The translations under genes and the position numbers were made by a program. The notes below the pieces were generated by a model. That model saw nothing but the letters and a program-made list of their open reading frames with translations, was not told where the DNA came from and ran no database searches. From the NCBI RefSeq assembly GCF_005222705.1, contig NZ_STGF01000006.1:1-64000 (forward strand): 64,000 nucleotides of DNA. The letters run 5' to 3'. This document shows positions 52,389 to 61,673 of this stretch, in pieces; position 1 is the first letter of the stretch; every line of letters begins with the position of its first letter. This DNA comes from Paenibacillus sp. SY21-1. Its GTDB lineage: Bacteria > Bacillota > Bacilli > Paenibacillales > Paenibacillaceae.

Positions 52389-53949
52389 TGAAAAGGCGAT
52401 CGTTGAAGGCTTGAAATTCATGATAAACCGATATATTCCGGAGTGCGAGGTGGTTGGCGTCGCCTATAATGGCGCGGATGGCGTGAGGCTGATTCAGAAG
52501 CTGAAGCCTGATCTTGTCATTACGGATATTCGAATGCCGCAAGTCGACGGACTGGATATGATAAAAACACTGAAGGATAAAGGCAGCCGCACGAAATTTA
52601 TTCTGCTGAGCGGTTACGCGGAATTCGAATATGCGCGCAAAGCCCTGCAGCTTGGCGTCCAATCCTATATCAATAAACCGGTCGAGGAGGACGAGCTTCA
52701 GAGCAGCGTCAGCCAAGCTATGGCAGCCATTCATTCGGAAAAAGCCAAGCTGCGGGAAGTAGACGATCTGAAGCAGCATTTTCACAGCCGTGTGCAAGAG
52801 AATGCTTTGCGCGAAATTCTGGAGCTGGGCAGCGACCATGCCGAGCTGATGGAGGAGGCGCTTGAACGAGCAACCATTCCGACTGACCGGGCCTGGTTCG
52901 CCAGCATGCTGCTTGAGTTCGGCGGGAATGCGGATACGCTGAAGGAAGCCTCCCTTCAACAGGTATTTGCTCGAATTGATCAGGTTTTGTGCCAATTCCG
53001 GGAGGTTTATCGTTTTCGTTATACAGGGACTGGAGTGGCAGTGGTCGTCGCGCAGGGCAGTCCTATCGGCTACGACGATCTGCTGCGGTCGGTGCAGCGG
53101 TTGAAGCAGGCGGCGTATCAGCAACTCGAACTATGTATGACGGCAGGCGTCGGCACAGTGCAGAAAGGGGCGGCCGGAATAAGCCGCTCCTTCGAGGAAG
53201 CGAGGTATGCGCTTAGCTATAAAGTGGTGAATGGAATGCACAGCGTCATCTCATATGCGGAGGTGATGGACATGCCGGGACGCGGCCGTTCTGTGCCGGA
53301 AGCCATGATCGCCAAGCTCGAAGCGGCACTCGACAATATGGACGAGAAGGAATGTGCCGGCATCATTGACGACATATTCCATGTCATGCAGGCGGAGCCG
53401 AGGATGAATCCCACGGATTTGCAGCTGCAATGTTTGAATATCCTGCTATCAAGCGTGCGCAAGATGTCTTTTCAACAGCTGCAGCAAAATGACTTTTTGG
53501 GCCGCCACATTCTGTCGCTGGAGGGAATGGCCAAATTTCAAACCCTTACGGGTCTCAAGGACTGGATGATACAAGTCATAAACCGAATCCTGCAGTTTAA
53601 GCAGGAGCATAATATTCCCAGGAAAAAGGATATTATCGCGGAGGTTAAGGAATATGTAGCCGCTCATTACAATCAGCCGATTACGCTTGCTGATTTGTCC
53701 GCGCGCTTTTTTATCAGTCCTTATTACTTGAGTCAGTTTTTTAAGCAAAAAACGGGCGAGACCTACGTCAATTATTTGACCCAGATCCGGATCGGCAAAG
53801 CGAAAGAGCTTCTTGAAAAGACGGATTTGAAGGTGTACGAAATTTGCGAGCGGGTAGGCTACACCGATACCCAGCATTTTGCTAAACTGTTCGAGAAGCA
53901 AACCGGACAAAAGCCAAGAGATTATCGCAAGAGCCTTCCACGTAAATAA
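52366..53949 (+). CDS. response regulator with AraC-type DNA-binding domain, YesN type
   Basis: A 527-residue regulator. Receiver at 1-120 with LVDDEK, phospho-accepting Asp in ITDIRMP and Lys in NKP. A long helical middle region follows (about 125-410), then two AraC helix-turn-helix motifs at the C-terminus (LADLSARFFISPYYLSQFFK and VYEICERVGYTDTQHFAKLF). GGGAGG precedes the ATG. It is the likely binder of the 22-bp direct repeats found before the kinase, permease and binding-protein genes. Confidence 0.93.
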   Translation: MKMILVDDEKAIVEGLKFMINRYIPECEVVGVAYNGADGVRLIQKLKPDLVITDIRMPQVDGLDMIKTLKDKGSRTKFILLSGYAEFEYARKALQLGVQSYINKPVEEDELQSSVSQAMAAIHSEKAKLREVDDLKQHFHSRVQENALREILELGSDHAELMEEALERATIPTDRAWFASMLLEFGGNADTLKEASLQQVFARIDQVLCQFREVYRFRYTGTGVAVVVAQGSPIGYDDLLRSVQRLKQAAYQQLELCMTAGVGTVQKGAAGISRSFEEARYALSYKVVNGMHSVISYAEVMDMPGRGRSVPEAMIAKLEAALDNMDEKECAGIIDDIFHVMQAEPRMNPTDLQLQCLNILLSSVRKMSFQQLQQNDFLGRHILSLEGMAKFQTLTGLKDWMIQVINRILQFKQEHNIPRKKDIIAEVKEYVAAHYNQPITLADLSARFFISPYYLSQFFKQKTGETYVNYLTQIRIGKAKELLEKTDLKVYEICERVGYTDTQHFAKLFEKQTGQKPRDYRKSLPRK

Positions 53950-53960
53950 GCGCGCATTCC

Positions 53961-53988
53961 AGCCACTCTCCTAAGGAGTGGCTTTTTG
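53961..53988 (+). terminator. intrinsic terminator after the regulator gene
   Basis: AGCCACTC and GAGTGGCT stem with a 7-base loop, followed by TTTT. The permease promoter begins right behind it. Confidence 0.85.
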
Positions 53989-53993
53989 TTTTT

Positions 53994-54059
53994 CTTAAAA
54001 ATGCCCTTGTTTATCCTTAAAAATGCCTGATTGAGGCACTCGGCCCCAAGCGATATAGT
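53994..54059 (+). promoter_or_regulatory. promoter of the sugar permease operon with 22-bp-spaced direct repeats
   Basis: Two identical CTTAAAAATGCC repeats (53994-54005 and 54016-54027) start 22 bases apart. TTGAGG (54031-54036), a 17-base spacer and TATAGT (54054-54059) follow. The second repeat ends 3 bases before the -35 box, a typical place for an AraC-type activator that contacts RNA polymerase. Confidence 0.8.
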
Positions 54060-54103
54060 AACACTGAAAGCGAATTCAAAGACAAGCTGCAGGGGGGAGA
54101 AAG

Positions 54104-55009
54104 TTGAAAGCATTTGAAAATTACCGAATGAAGGTGTTCTGGCCGCTTTATGCGATGGCCATTCCCGGTATCGTATTTCTGATTATATTCAAATACATTC
54201 CGCTGGGAGGCGCTGTAATCGCCTTCAAAGACTATTCGGTGTTCAAAGGGATTATCGACAGTCCGTGGGTAGGTTTGAAGCATTTTGACACGTTATTGGG
54301 GCATCCCGACTTCGTCCGTGTTTTCACCAACACGCTTATGCTTGGATTTCTCAAGCTGGCGCTGGTGTTTCCGGTCCCGGTCATGCTGGCGCTCATGATT
54401 AACGAAGTTCGGAAGTCGGCGCTCAAAAAAGGGATTCAGACCGCTTTGTACATTCCGCATTTTTTATCGTGGGTTATCGTGGCGGGCATCGTTTTTGATT
54501 TCTTTTCGTTAAGCGGTTTTTTCAACATCGTCTTGGGCTGGTTCGGCCAAGAGCCGCTGCTGGCGATGCAGCAAAGCGAATACTTCCGTCCAATCTATGT
54601 GCTGACTTCGATTTGGCGGGATGCGGGCTGGGGAACCGTCGTGTATATTGCCGCGATAAGCGCAATCGACCCGCAGCTGTACGAATCGGCCATGATGGAT
54701 GGCGCCTCGAAGCTTAAACAAATGCGGCATATTACGTTTCCGTTGCTGCTGCCTACCGTGCTGGTGCTGTTCCTTCTGGAAATCGGCAACTTCCTGGATC
54801 TGGGCTTCGATCAGGTGTTTAACTTAATTACTCCGATGACGTACAACGTAGGAGATATACTCGATACGTATGTGTTCCGGACAGGAATACAGCAAGCGCA
54901 GTACAGCTATGCCACGGCGGTCGGCATATTCCAGTCCATTATCGGATTATTGCTGGTCTATACGTTCAACAGAATCTCAAAAAAGGTTTCAGATGGGGGG
55001 CTATGGTAA
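54104..55009 (+). CDS. carbohydrate ABC transporter permease, LplB type
   Basis: A 301-residue membrane protein with six helices; opening MKVFWPLYAMAIPGIVFLIIFKYIPLGG and EAA loop YESAMMDGASKLKQMRHITFP are diagnostic of the LplB/YteP group, which imports oligosaccharides. The TTG start has GGGGGGAG upstream. It is the first gene of the operon with the LplC-type permease and the glycosidase. No ATPase is present locally; such systems use a shared MsmX-type ATPase encoded elsewhere. Confidence 0.92.
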   Translation: MKAFENYRMKVFWPLYAMAIPGIVFLIIFKYIPLGGAVIAFKDYSVFKGIIDSPWVGLKHFDTLLGHPDFVRVFTNTLMLGFLKLALVFPVPVMLALMINEVRKSALKKGIQTALYIPHFLSWVIVAGIVFDFFSLSGFFNIVLGWFGQEPLLAMQQSEYFRPIYVLTSIWRDAGWGTVVYIAAISAIDPQLYESAMMDGASKLKQMRHITFPLLLPTVLVLFLLEIGNFLDLGFDQVFNLITPMTYNVGDILDTYVFRTGIQQAQYSYATAVGIFQSIIGLLLVYTFNRISKKVSDGGLW

Positions 55010-55885
55010 ATGTTTGAATCAAGAAGCGAGAAAGTATTTGTCACAGGCATTACCGTAATCCTCATCCTGTTGTCCGTCATCGCGCTGATTCCGCTCCTGT
55101 CTGTCGTCTCCACCTCGTTCAGCTCCAAAAGCGCTGTGGATATGAACCTGGTCACGTTGTGGCCGAAGCAATTCACGCTAGATTCGTGGGGCTACATTAT
55201 CGACCGGCCCGATTTATGGAAATCGTTTTTCTTGACTCTTGTCACGACGCTGACCGGTACGGCTTTGGCCTTGCTTATGACGGCCTTGCTCGCTTATCCG
55301 CTTTCCAAATCGAAGACGGAGTTCCGCTGGGGCTCGGTGATCATGATCGGCGTAGTTATCGCGATGATTTTCAAGGCGCCCATCGTGCCTTACTTTCTGA
55401 CGGTTCGCGGCATCGGCCTCTATGATCATCCGTTCGTGCTGATCATCCCGCATATCCTGAATCCTTTTAACCTGATCATCATGAGAACGTTTTTTAAGCA
55501 ATTTTCCAAGGAGCTTGAGGAAGCGGCTTTTCTTGAAGGCTGCGGCTATTTCCGACTGCTGTTCCAAATGGTGCTCCCGTTGTCGAAGGCTGTACTGGCG
55601 ACATTGGCTTTATTCTATGGCGTGGTATTGTGGAATCAATTTCAGCATCCGCTCTTTTTCTTGCAGAACCCGGACTTGTTCCCGCTGCAAATCAAGATTC
55701 GCCAGTTTATTACCGATGATAACGTGATCCTGTCCGGCGTGACATCCACCTTCAATTTGAACTACAACGAGCGAACCTTGAGAGCGGCGACTGTCATTTT
55801 TGCTATCGTCCCGATCGTGCTGGTCTATCCGTTTCTGCAGAAGTATTTCGTCAAAGGGGCCATGATCGGTTCTGTCAAAGGTTAA
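55010..55885 (+). CDS. carbohydrate ABC transporter permease, LplC/YtcP type
   Basis: A 291-residue partner permease with six helices and the EAA loop ELEEAAFLEGCGYFRLLFQMVLP. Typical features include an opening hydrophobic helix and FSSKSAVDMNLVTLWPKQFTLD. It starts directly after the first permease with a GGGGGG site in that gene's last codons. The two form the membrane channel for the binding protein at 58.8 kb. Confidence 0.93.
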   Translation: MFESRSEKVFVTGITVILILLSVIALIPLLSVVSTSFSSKSAVDMNLVTLWPKQFTLDSWGYIIDRPDLWKSFFLTLVTTLTGTALALLMTALLAYPLSKSKTEFRWGSVIMIGVVIAMIFKAPIVPYFLTVRGIGLYDHPFVLIIPHILNPFNLIIMRTFFKQFSKELEEAAFLEGCGYFRLLFQMVLPLSKAVLATLALFYGVVLWNQFQHPLFFLQNPDLFPLQIKIRQFITDDNVILSGVTSTFNLNYNERTLRAATVIFAIVPIVLVYPFLQKYFVKGAMIGSVKG

Positions 55886-55932
55886 CCCCCCAGCAGGCAC
55901 GGACCTGCAATAATGTGAACGAGGAGGCAACA

Positions 55933-58590
55933 ATGAGCAATCGATTGAAGGAGGTTCTCGAAGGTCGGGAACAAAATTACATTTTGCCGTTTCTCTGGCA
56001 GCGAGGCGAGGATGAGCGGGCGATTCGGGAAGAAATGGCGCGCGTCCACGAATCAGGCATCGGGGCCGTGTGCGTTGAAGCTCGTCCGCACCCGGATTTT
56101 CTCGGGCCCAAATGGTGGATGGACATGGACATTATTATGGAGGAAGCCCGCAGCCGCGGCATGAAGGTATGGGTGCTCGACGACGATCACTTTCCAACGG
56201 GGCATGCGGCGGGCAAGGTTAAGGAGGCTCCCGCAGAACTGCACCGGATGTTCCTTGGCGAGCGATACATCGATGTAATCGGCCCAGCTTACGGAACCTC
56301 CCTGCTGATCGATACGCTGCTTATGAACGGGCTTCGGCCGACCTATTCGTTAAGCCCTTACGCAAACGGCAAGAATAAGCTGGTTTCGGTTGTTGCTGTA
56401 CGCCGCGTATTACCCGACGGCTCCTTGACCGAAGAATGTGTCGACATCACCGACCGTGTACGCGAAGGCATTTTATACTGGGATATTCCCGAAGGGTTTT
56501 GGCGCATTTTTATCGTATCGGAGAACAACGACGGCGGCAGCCAGGCGCAGGCAGACTATTTGAATCCGCTCGTGCGCGATTCCGTTCGCCTGCTGCTCGA
56601 TACGGTTTATGAGGCGTTTTACGAGCGATACCGAGCTGATTTTGGCAAAACGATTGCCGGTTTTTTTTCCGACGAACCTGGATTTTATAATGACCAAACG
56701 ACCTTTGACTTTCAATCGAAGCCGGGAAAGCCAGGCGTGTCGCTTCCCTGGAGCGATGAAATGCCCGCATTGCTGGAGGAGGCTCTGGGCGAAGGCTATC
56801 GAAAGCTTCTGCATCTTCTTTGGCACGATGCGGGCGACCAGTCGAACGCGGTTCGGTATATCTACATGAATATTGTCAGCAAGCTGTACGGAGATAACTT
56901 CTGTTCGCAGATCGGCGACTGGTGCAGAGCACGCGGCGTTGAATATATCGGGCATGTGCTCGAAGACAACAACGTCCATGCAAGACTGGGCTCAGGCGCA
57001 GGCCACTTCTTTCGAGCGCTCTGGGGGCAGGATATGTCGGGTATCGATGTAGTGCTCTGGCAAATCGTGCCCGGCTTCGATGAAATGCCGTTCCGCTGGC
57101 CTGCGGGGGAGACTGACAGTGAATTTTTCCATTATGGACTTGCCAAGCTTGGTGTTTCTCTCGGACATATCGATCCGAAAAAACAAGGCAGAACCATGTG
57201 CGAGGTGTATGGCGCTTATGGCTGGGCGGAAGGCTTAAAGCTGATGAAGTGGCTGACGGACCATATGCTGGTCCGCGGCGTTAACTATTTTGTCCCGCAT
57301 GCCTTCAGCCAAAAGGCGTTTCCCGATGCCGATTGTCCGCCGCATATGTACGCAGGAGGGAAAAATCCGCAGTACCGGTATTATAAGCATCTCAATCATT
57401 ACATCAATCGGATGAGCCACCTGATAGCTGGCGGGAGACATGTGGCGACGGCTGCCGTTGTTTATCATGCGGAGGCTGAGTGGGCGGGAGAGGCGATGTA
57501 TTTCCATAAGCCTGTGAAGGTGTTGATGCAAAGCCAGATTGATTGCGACGTCATTCCTGTCGATGTGCTGACTGAAGCCGCGAGCGTACATGACAACAAG
57601 CTTTGCATTAGCCAAGAGGATTACCGATGCCTGATTGTTCCTTGCGCGGAGTCGCTCCCGTCAGCGCTGATCCGTCAGCTGCTTTTTTTCGCCGAGCAGG
57701 GGCTTTCTATTCGATTCATAGACGGTTTCCCGCGTCGATCCAGCGAAGGAGACGATAGGAGCAGTGAATTGTCGCAACTTGCGAATCATCGCAATGTGAA
57801 GCTTGCAGCGCTTGAACGGTTGGCGGAGGATATGCTGGCAGACGGTTTTTATGATATAAAGGTCGGTGAGTTTCAGCCGTATCTTAGAAGCTATCATTAC
57901 GTGCACGACGGTCTGGATGTGTACATGTTTTTTAACGAGCATCCCCACCAGGCTATTCAGTCGGATCTTGTATTGCCTGACGATGGCGAAATTTACGCCT
58001 ATGACGCTTTTCTCAACCGTTTAACCCGTTGGGACTCGTTTGGAAAGTCGGGCGAGGTGCAGCTTCGACTTCATCCGTATCAATCCATCGTTCTGCTGCA
58101 AGGGTCGGACCTTCGGCTTCATGCTTCGTTTCCTTGGCTGCGGATGGAGGGGGGGACGGAGTTGAACGGCGAATGGAAGGTGTCCATTTCCGATGCAGGG
58201 TGTTATCCCGTTTTTCAGGAATGGGGAGTTAGGAAAACATTAACGAATATGAGCGAGCCGGGAGGCCTGCCCAGATTCTCGGGAACATTCCGCTATGAGA
58301 CGGAATTTGAATGGAAGGAAGCCGGCAACGATGCGTGGCTGGATTTGGGCGACGTCTACGAAACGGCGGAGGTATGGATTAATGGCACTCTAGCGGGCGT
58401 GAAGCTTTGTCCTCCTTACGGCTTGGAAATTCATGGGTTGATCATGCCGGGCCGAAACAAGCTTGTGGTGGAAGTGACGAATACGCTTGCCAAGGACAAG
58501 CAGGATTATTTGTCCGCTTTTGCTCAGCAGGAACCTAGCGGACTCATCGGGCCAGTTCGCGTAAGTCCGATCCTGCGTACGCAGGGATAA
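55933..58590 (+). CDS. GH106-like glycoside hydrolase (alpha-L-rhamnosidase-related), intracellular
   Basis: An 885-residue enzyme without signal peptide. The N-terminal barrel has VWVLDDDHFPTGHAAGKV and FFSDEPGF; a jelly-roll beta domain lies at the C-terminus (RFSGTFRYETEFEW, AEVWINGTLAGVKLCPPYGLEI). This is the pattern of GH106 and its relatives, which cleave alpha-L-rhamnosides or related sugars of plant or wall polysaccharides. GAGGAGG lies 6 bases before the ATG at 55933; a GTG at 55915 lacks a site. It probably breaks down the oligosaccharide brought in by the permeases of its operon. Exact specificity is open. Confidence 0.8.
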   Translation: MSNRLKEVLEGREQNYILPFLWQRGEDERAIREEMARVHESGIGAVCVEARPHPDFLGPKWWMDMDIIMEEARSRGMKVWVLDDDHFPTGHAAGKVKEAPAELHRMFLGERYIDVIGPAYGTSLLIDTLLMNGLRPTYSLSPYANGKNKLVSVVAVRRVLPDGSLTEECVDITDRVREGILYWDIPEGFWRIFIVSENNDGGSQAQADYLNPLVRDSVRLLLDTVYEAFYERYRADFGKTIAGFFSDEPGFYNDQTTFDFQSKPGKPGVSLPWSDEMPALLEEALGEGYRKLLHLLWHDAGDQSNAVRYIYMNIVSKLYGDNFCSQIGDWCRARGVEYIGHVLEDNNVHARLGSGAGHFFRALWGQDMSGIDVVLWQIVPGFDEMPFRWPAGETDSEFFHYGLAKLGVSLGHIDPKKQGRTMCEVYGAYGWAEGLKLMKWLTDHMLVRGVNYFVPHAFSQKAFPDADCPPHMYAGGKNPQYRYYKHLNHYINRMSHLIAGGRHVATAAVVYHAEAEWAGEAMYFHKPVKVLMQSQIDCDVIPVDVLTEAASVHDNKLCISQEDYRCLIVPCAESLPSALIRQLLFFAEQGLSIRFIDGFPRRSSEGDDRSSELSQLANHRNVKLAALERLAEDMLADGFYDIKVGEFQPYLRSYHYVHDGLDVYMFFNEHPHQAIQSDLVLPDDGEIYAYDAFLNRLTRWDSFGKSGEVQLRLHPYQSIVLLQGSDLRLHASFPWLRMEGGTELNGEWKVSISDAGCYPVFQEWGVRKTLTNMSEPGGLPRFSGTFRYETEFEWKEAGNDAWLDLGDVYETAEVWINGTLAGVKLCPPYGLEIHGLIMPGRNKLVVEVTNTLAKDKQDYLSAFAQQEPSGLIGPVRVSPILRTQG

Positions 58591-58647
58591 TCAAGCTTGC
58601 AAAAAGCGAATCAGGCCGAGCCTACTCGGCAATTCCAGTGTTTTATT

Positions 58648-58713
58648 CTTAAAAAAGACCTTGTTTATCCTTAAAAATGACGTATTGAGCAGCCATATTC
58701 CGGGCTGTATATT
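58648..58713 (+). promoter_or_regulatory. promoter of the sugar-binding lipoprotein gene with 22-bp-spaced direct repeats
   Basis: CTTAAAAAAGAC (58648-58659) and CTTAAAAATGAC (58670-58681) start 22 bases apart, followed by TTGAGC (58685-58690), a 17-base spacer and TATATT (58708-58713). The 21 bases joining the repeats are nearly the same as at 53994. The binding protein thus has its own promoter although it lies last in the locus. A leader of about 105 bases follows. Confidence 0.8.
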
Positions 58714-58825
58714 TAATGGCAGGCGGATTCGACTGGGCTGATGAAATGAAAGCGATTGCTTGCATTCCGGTTTGCGGGCCGACAACGCCTTGAAAATAAG
58801 ACGACAAATACGAGGGGGAACACAC

Positions 58826-60412
58826 ATGAAATTCAGAACAATGGGGATGGGCTTGGCGGCAGGCGTAATTGCTCTGACGACGATAACCGGCTGCAGCGGA
58901 AACGGAAACACGGCTCCAACTGCGAAGCCGGGCCAATCCGCAACGAACCAAACGGGAACAGCAGATGAAGTGGTGGATATTGAGGTATGGGGCACGAATA
59001 TCGGCTACAAGCCGATTACCAAAGGCAGCGTGCTTTACGAATTTTACAAGGAAAAGCTTGGCGTCGGGGTCATCCATCCCTATGTGGAATGGAACGGAGG
59101 CACCAATTATTTGAATCAACTGAACTTGAAAATAGCGGCCAACGAAATGCCCGATCTGTTTATTCCCCAGCAAGGCATCGAAGACAGCTTGGCCAAAAAC
59201 GGAGCAATCGCCGATTTGACGGACTTGCTGCCGGAGTACGCTCCGAACGTATGGGAAACCGTACCGGCGGAAATGTGGGATGTAGTGAAGGCCAATGACC
59301 CGACCGGCCAAGGCCGCATCTACTATATTCCCGGCTTTGTCGATTATGGCAGGTATGCGGGCATGATTCGTCAGGACTGGCTGGAGAAATTAAATTTGGA
59401 GATGCCGACGACGCAAGACGAATTTGTGAAAGTGCTGGAGGCGTTCCGGGACCAGGACCCGAACGGCAATGGTCAAAAGGATGAAATTCCGACCGGCGGC
59501 CGCCAAGATGCGCGCTGGATGGATCATATATTCGCCATGTACGGCGTTGCGATGTTTGAAGGATACCCGGAATGGGATTTGTACGATGGAGAACTGACTT
59601 ACTCCGCGGTGACTCCGAATATGAAAGACGCTTTAGCGTTCGCCGCAAAGCTGTATAAGGACGGTTTGCTGGACAAGGAGACGCTGCTGAACGACAAGGC
59701 GAACTGGGATGGCAAGATTACGTCCGACAAGGTCGGGAACTACTTCCACTGGGTAGAGCATTTGAATCTCAATCTGGAAAATCTGGAGAAAAACACAGGC
59801 GTAAAGGCGGAATTCTCCGTACTCCCGGTACAAAAAGTCGATGGCTATGAAGGCTTTTATACATGGAAGCGATTTGCCCCGCCGCAATGGGTGATCAAAA
59901 ACAACAAGGACGAAGAAAAGCTGCAAGCTACCTTGAAGCTGTTGAACAATATGTATGACAAGAACAACTGGAAGGAGCTTTACCTGGGCGTAGAGGGCAT
60001 GCATTATGAGATGAAGGACGGCAAAGCCGTCAAGCTCCCGGACGACAAGAGCACGATGGAAAATCAGATTCTTAACCCGTATTCAAGCTCTGCGACGCTC
60101 GATTTCACCATTGATCTCTACCAGGATACCGCGTCGGAAGACAGCAAGTGGGCCATCGACCAGCTTACTAATAATATGCAGGAAGCCCAGCAATACGCGA
60201 AGCATATTGCGGGTGACGGCATACCGGCGAGCATTTATGAAGGCTTCCCCGACATCAATAACCGTACGCTGTTTATCGAATATGCCTCCAAAATCATCCT
60301 TGGCCAATATCCGATCAGCAAATTTGATGAATTTGTAGAAAAGTGGAACAAATCGGGAGGAGAAGAAGTAACGAAGCGTGCCAGAGAATGGTATGCGAAG
60401 CTGAAGGGGTAA
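58826..60412 (+). CDS. sugar-binding lipoprotein of ABC transporter, LplA type
   Basis: A 528-residue receptor lipoprotein: MKFRTMGMGLAAGV...TITGC lipobox. The body matches the LplA/YtcQ group (WGTNIGYKPITKGS, NEMPDLFIPQQG, DWLEKLNLEMPTTQDEFVKVLEAFRDQDPNGNGQKDE with a DxNxxG-like loop). It captures an oligosaccharide and hands it to the two permeases. GAGGGGGAAC precedes the ATG. Confidence 0.92.
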   Translation: MKFRTMGMGLAAGVIALTTITGCSGNGNTAPTAKPGQSATNQTGTADEVVDIEVWGTNIGYKPITKGSVLYEFYKEKLGVGVIHPYVEWNGGTNYLNQLNLKIAANEMPDLFIPQQGIEDSLAKNGAIADLTDLLPEYAPNVWETVPAEMWDVVKANDPTGQGRIYYIPGFVDYGRYAGMIRQDWLEKLNLEMPTTQDEFVKVLEAFRDQDPNGNGQKDEIPTGGRQDARWMDHIFAMYGVAMFEGYPEWDLYDGELTYSAVTPNMKDALAFAAKLYKDGLLDKETLLNDKANWDGKITSDKVGNYFHWVEHLNLNLENLEKNTGVKAEFSVLPVQKVDGYEGFYTWKRFAPPQWVIKNNKDEEKLQATLKLLNNMYDKNNWKELYLGVEGMHYEMKDGKAVKLPDDKSTMENQILNPYSSSATLDFTIDLYQDTASEDSKWAIDQLTNNMQEAQQYAKHIAGDGIPASIYEGFPDINNRTLFIEYASKIILGQYPISKFDEFVEKWNKSGGEEVTKRAREWYAKLKG

Positions 60413-60439
60413 AAGAAGCTGCGTCATAGTTGAATCGAA

Positions 60440-60487
60440 AGGGCTGTTCTAAAAGTCATCCACCTTGACTTTTGGGGCAGCCCTTTA
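60440..60487 (+). terminator. intrinsic terminator
   Basis: GGGCTG-TAAAAGTC and GACTTTT-CAGCCC form a long stem with a small internal bulge, followed by TTT. Confidence 0.75.
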
Positions 60488-60757
60488 ATAGGTTGAATCT
60501 AACTCCTCTTTTAATATATATATTCCTATATACATACTTTGAATTAGAGTCTATAATCGACTATAAAGTTCCATATAAGGGCTGTCGATCCACTTGCGGC
60601 CGCGTATGATTACATGCAGATCTACGGAGTTGGAGCCCTGTTGATGTTCAACCCGGCACTGCTGGATTTCGTTGGAAAGACTGTTGCGGTTGCTTCCGGT
60701 CCGAGCACGGAAGAAATATTGAAACGGAGGCATTTTCTCCGAAATCATGGAAAACTA
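60488..60757. other. intergenic region, no intact gene
   Basis: An AT-rich part (60500-60570) is followed by a more coding-like stretch (60603-60755) whose plus frame reads YMQIYGVGALLMFNPALLDF and continues to FLRNHGK without a start or recognisable domain. It may be a gene remnant, but I cannot name it. Confidence 0.35.
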
Positions 60758-60785
60758 TTGACAAATTTTATATAACATATAAAAT
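60758..60785 (+). promoter_or_regulatory. sigma-A promoter with overlapping perfect dyad, sulfonate-type transporter operon
   Basis: A perfect -35 TTGACA (60758-60763), a 16-base spacer and TAAAAT (60780-60785). ATTTTATAT-AAC-ATATAAAAT (60765-60785) is a perfect 9-base inverted repeat filling the spacer and -10 box, a strong candidate operator for a repressor of the transporter. Confidence 0.6.
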
Positions 60786-60833
60786 CGGTAGGTATACTTG
60801 GTTATTGTGGAATTTGGAGAAGGGGAGCCAGCT

Positions 60834-61673
60834 ATGATTGAAATTCAGGAAGTGAGTAAAACGTTCAGGCAGCGCGGCCGCGGAGATTACAAGGCACTGG
60901 ATCAGATTTCAATATCCATCCGGCAAGGGGAGTTCTTGTCATTGCTTGGTCCTTCGGGATGCGGCAAATCCACCCTGCTGAATTTGGTGGCCGGGCTGGA
61001 GCAGGCGGAGGAAGGAGAAATCAGCCTCAATGGCCAACCTATTCGGTCTCCGGGGCCGGATCGTGTTGTCGTTTTTCAGGAGCACGCCTTGTTCCCATGG
61101 CTGAGCGTGCTGGACAATGTTGCTTTTGGACTGAAGCAGCGCGGTGTATCAAAAAAGGAGCGCGAGGCGCTGGCGCGTGAGCAGATTAAATCTGTACACT
61201 TAAGCAAATTCTCCGATCGTTATCCGCATGAGCTGTCAGGGGGGATGAAGCAGCGAGCATCGATTGCAAGGGCGCTTGCGATGGACCCGCAGATTCTGCT
61301 GATGGATGAGCCTTTTGCCGCGCTGGACGAGCAGACCAGATTGATTTTGCATAAAGACTTGGAAGAAATATGGATGCGTACGGGGAAGACGATTTTATTT
61401 GTCACCCATAATATCAGAGAAGCCGTGACGTTGTCGGACAGAGTGCTGGTTATGTCTACACGTCCAGGTACGATCAAGAAGGAATTCCTCATCCAAGCCG
61501 CTCGTCCGCGCAACAATGCCGACTCCAACCTTAGATACATAGAGAATCAGATTATGGAGACGCTGGCAGACGAGCTGGAGAAAGTGGTAAAGGAGGAAAT
61601 GGGCGATGAATACAGCTTTAAGACGAACGCTGTTCATCATACTGGTGCTGATCATTTGGGAGGCGGGATATAG
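60834..61673 (+). CDS. ABC transporter ATPase, SsuB/TauB/NrtD type
   Basis: A 279-residue ATPase: Walker A GPSGCGKST, Q-loop VVFQEHALFPW, signature LSGGMKQR, Walker B ILLMDEPFAALD and switch His FVTHNIREA. The group powers import of sulfonates, taurine, nitrate or thiamine precursors. AAGGGGAG lies 6 bases before the ATG at 60834. The permease gene overlaps its end by 68 bases. Confidence 0.92.
   Translation: MIEIQEVSKTFRQRGRGDYKALDQISISIRQGEFLSLLGPSGCGKSTLLNLVAGLEQAEEGEISLNGQPIRSPGPDRVVVFQEHALFPWLSVLDNVAFGLKQRGVSKKEREALAREQIKSVHLSKFSDRYPHELSGGMKQRASIARALAMDPQILLMDEPFAALDEQTRLILHKDLEEIWMRTGKTILFVTHNIREAVTLSDRVLVMSTRPGTIKKEFLIQAARPRNNADSNLRYIENQIMETLADELEKVVKEEMGDEYSFKTNAVHHTGADHLGGGI

Noticed and set aside
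52318..53124. 268-codon minus-strand frame under the AraC-type regulator
   Set aside because: Opposite strand of a confident response-regulator gene; no family resemblance.
60603..60755. Coding-like stretch before the sulfonate-type operon
   Set aside because: Frame has no start, no clear domain and is shorter than 60 codons; kept only as a note in the intergenic entry.
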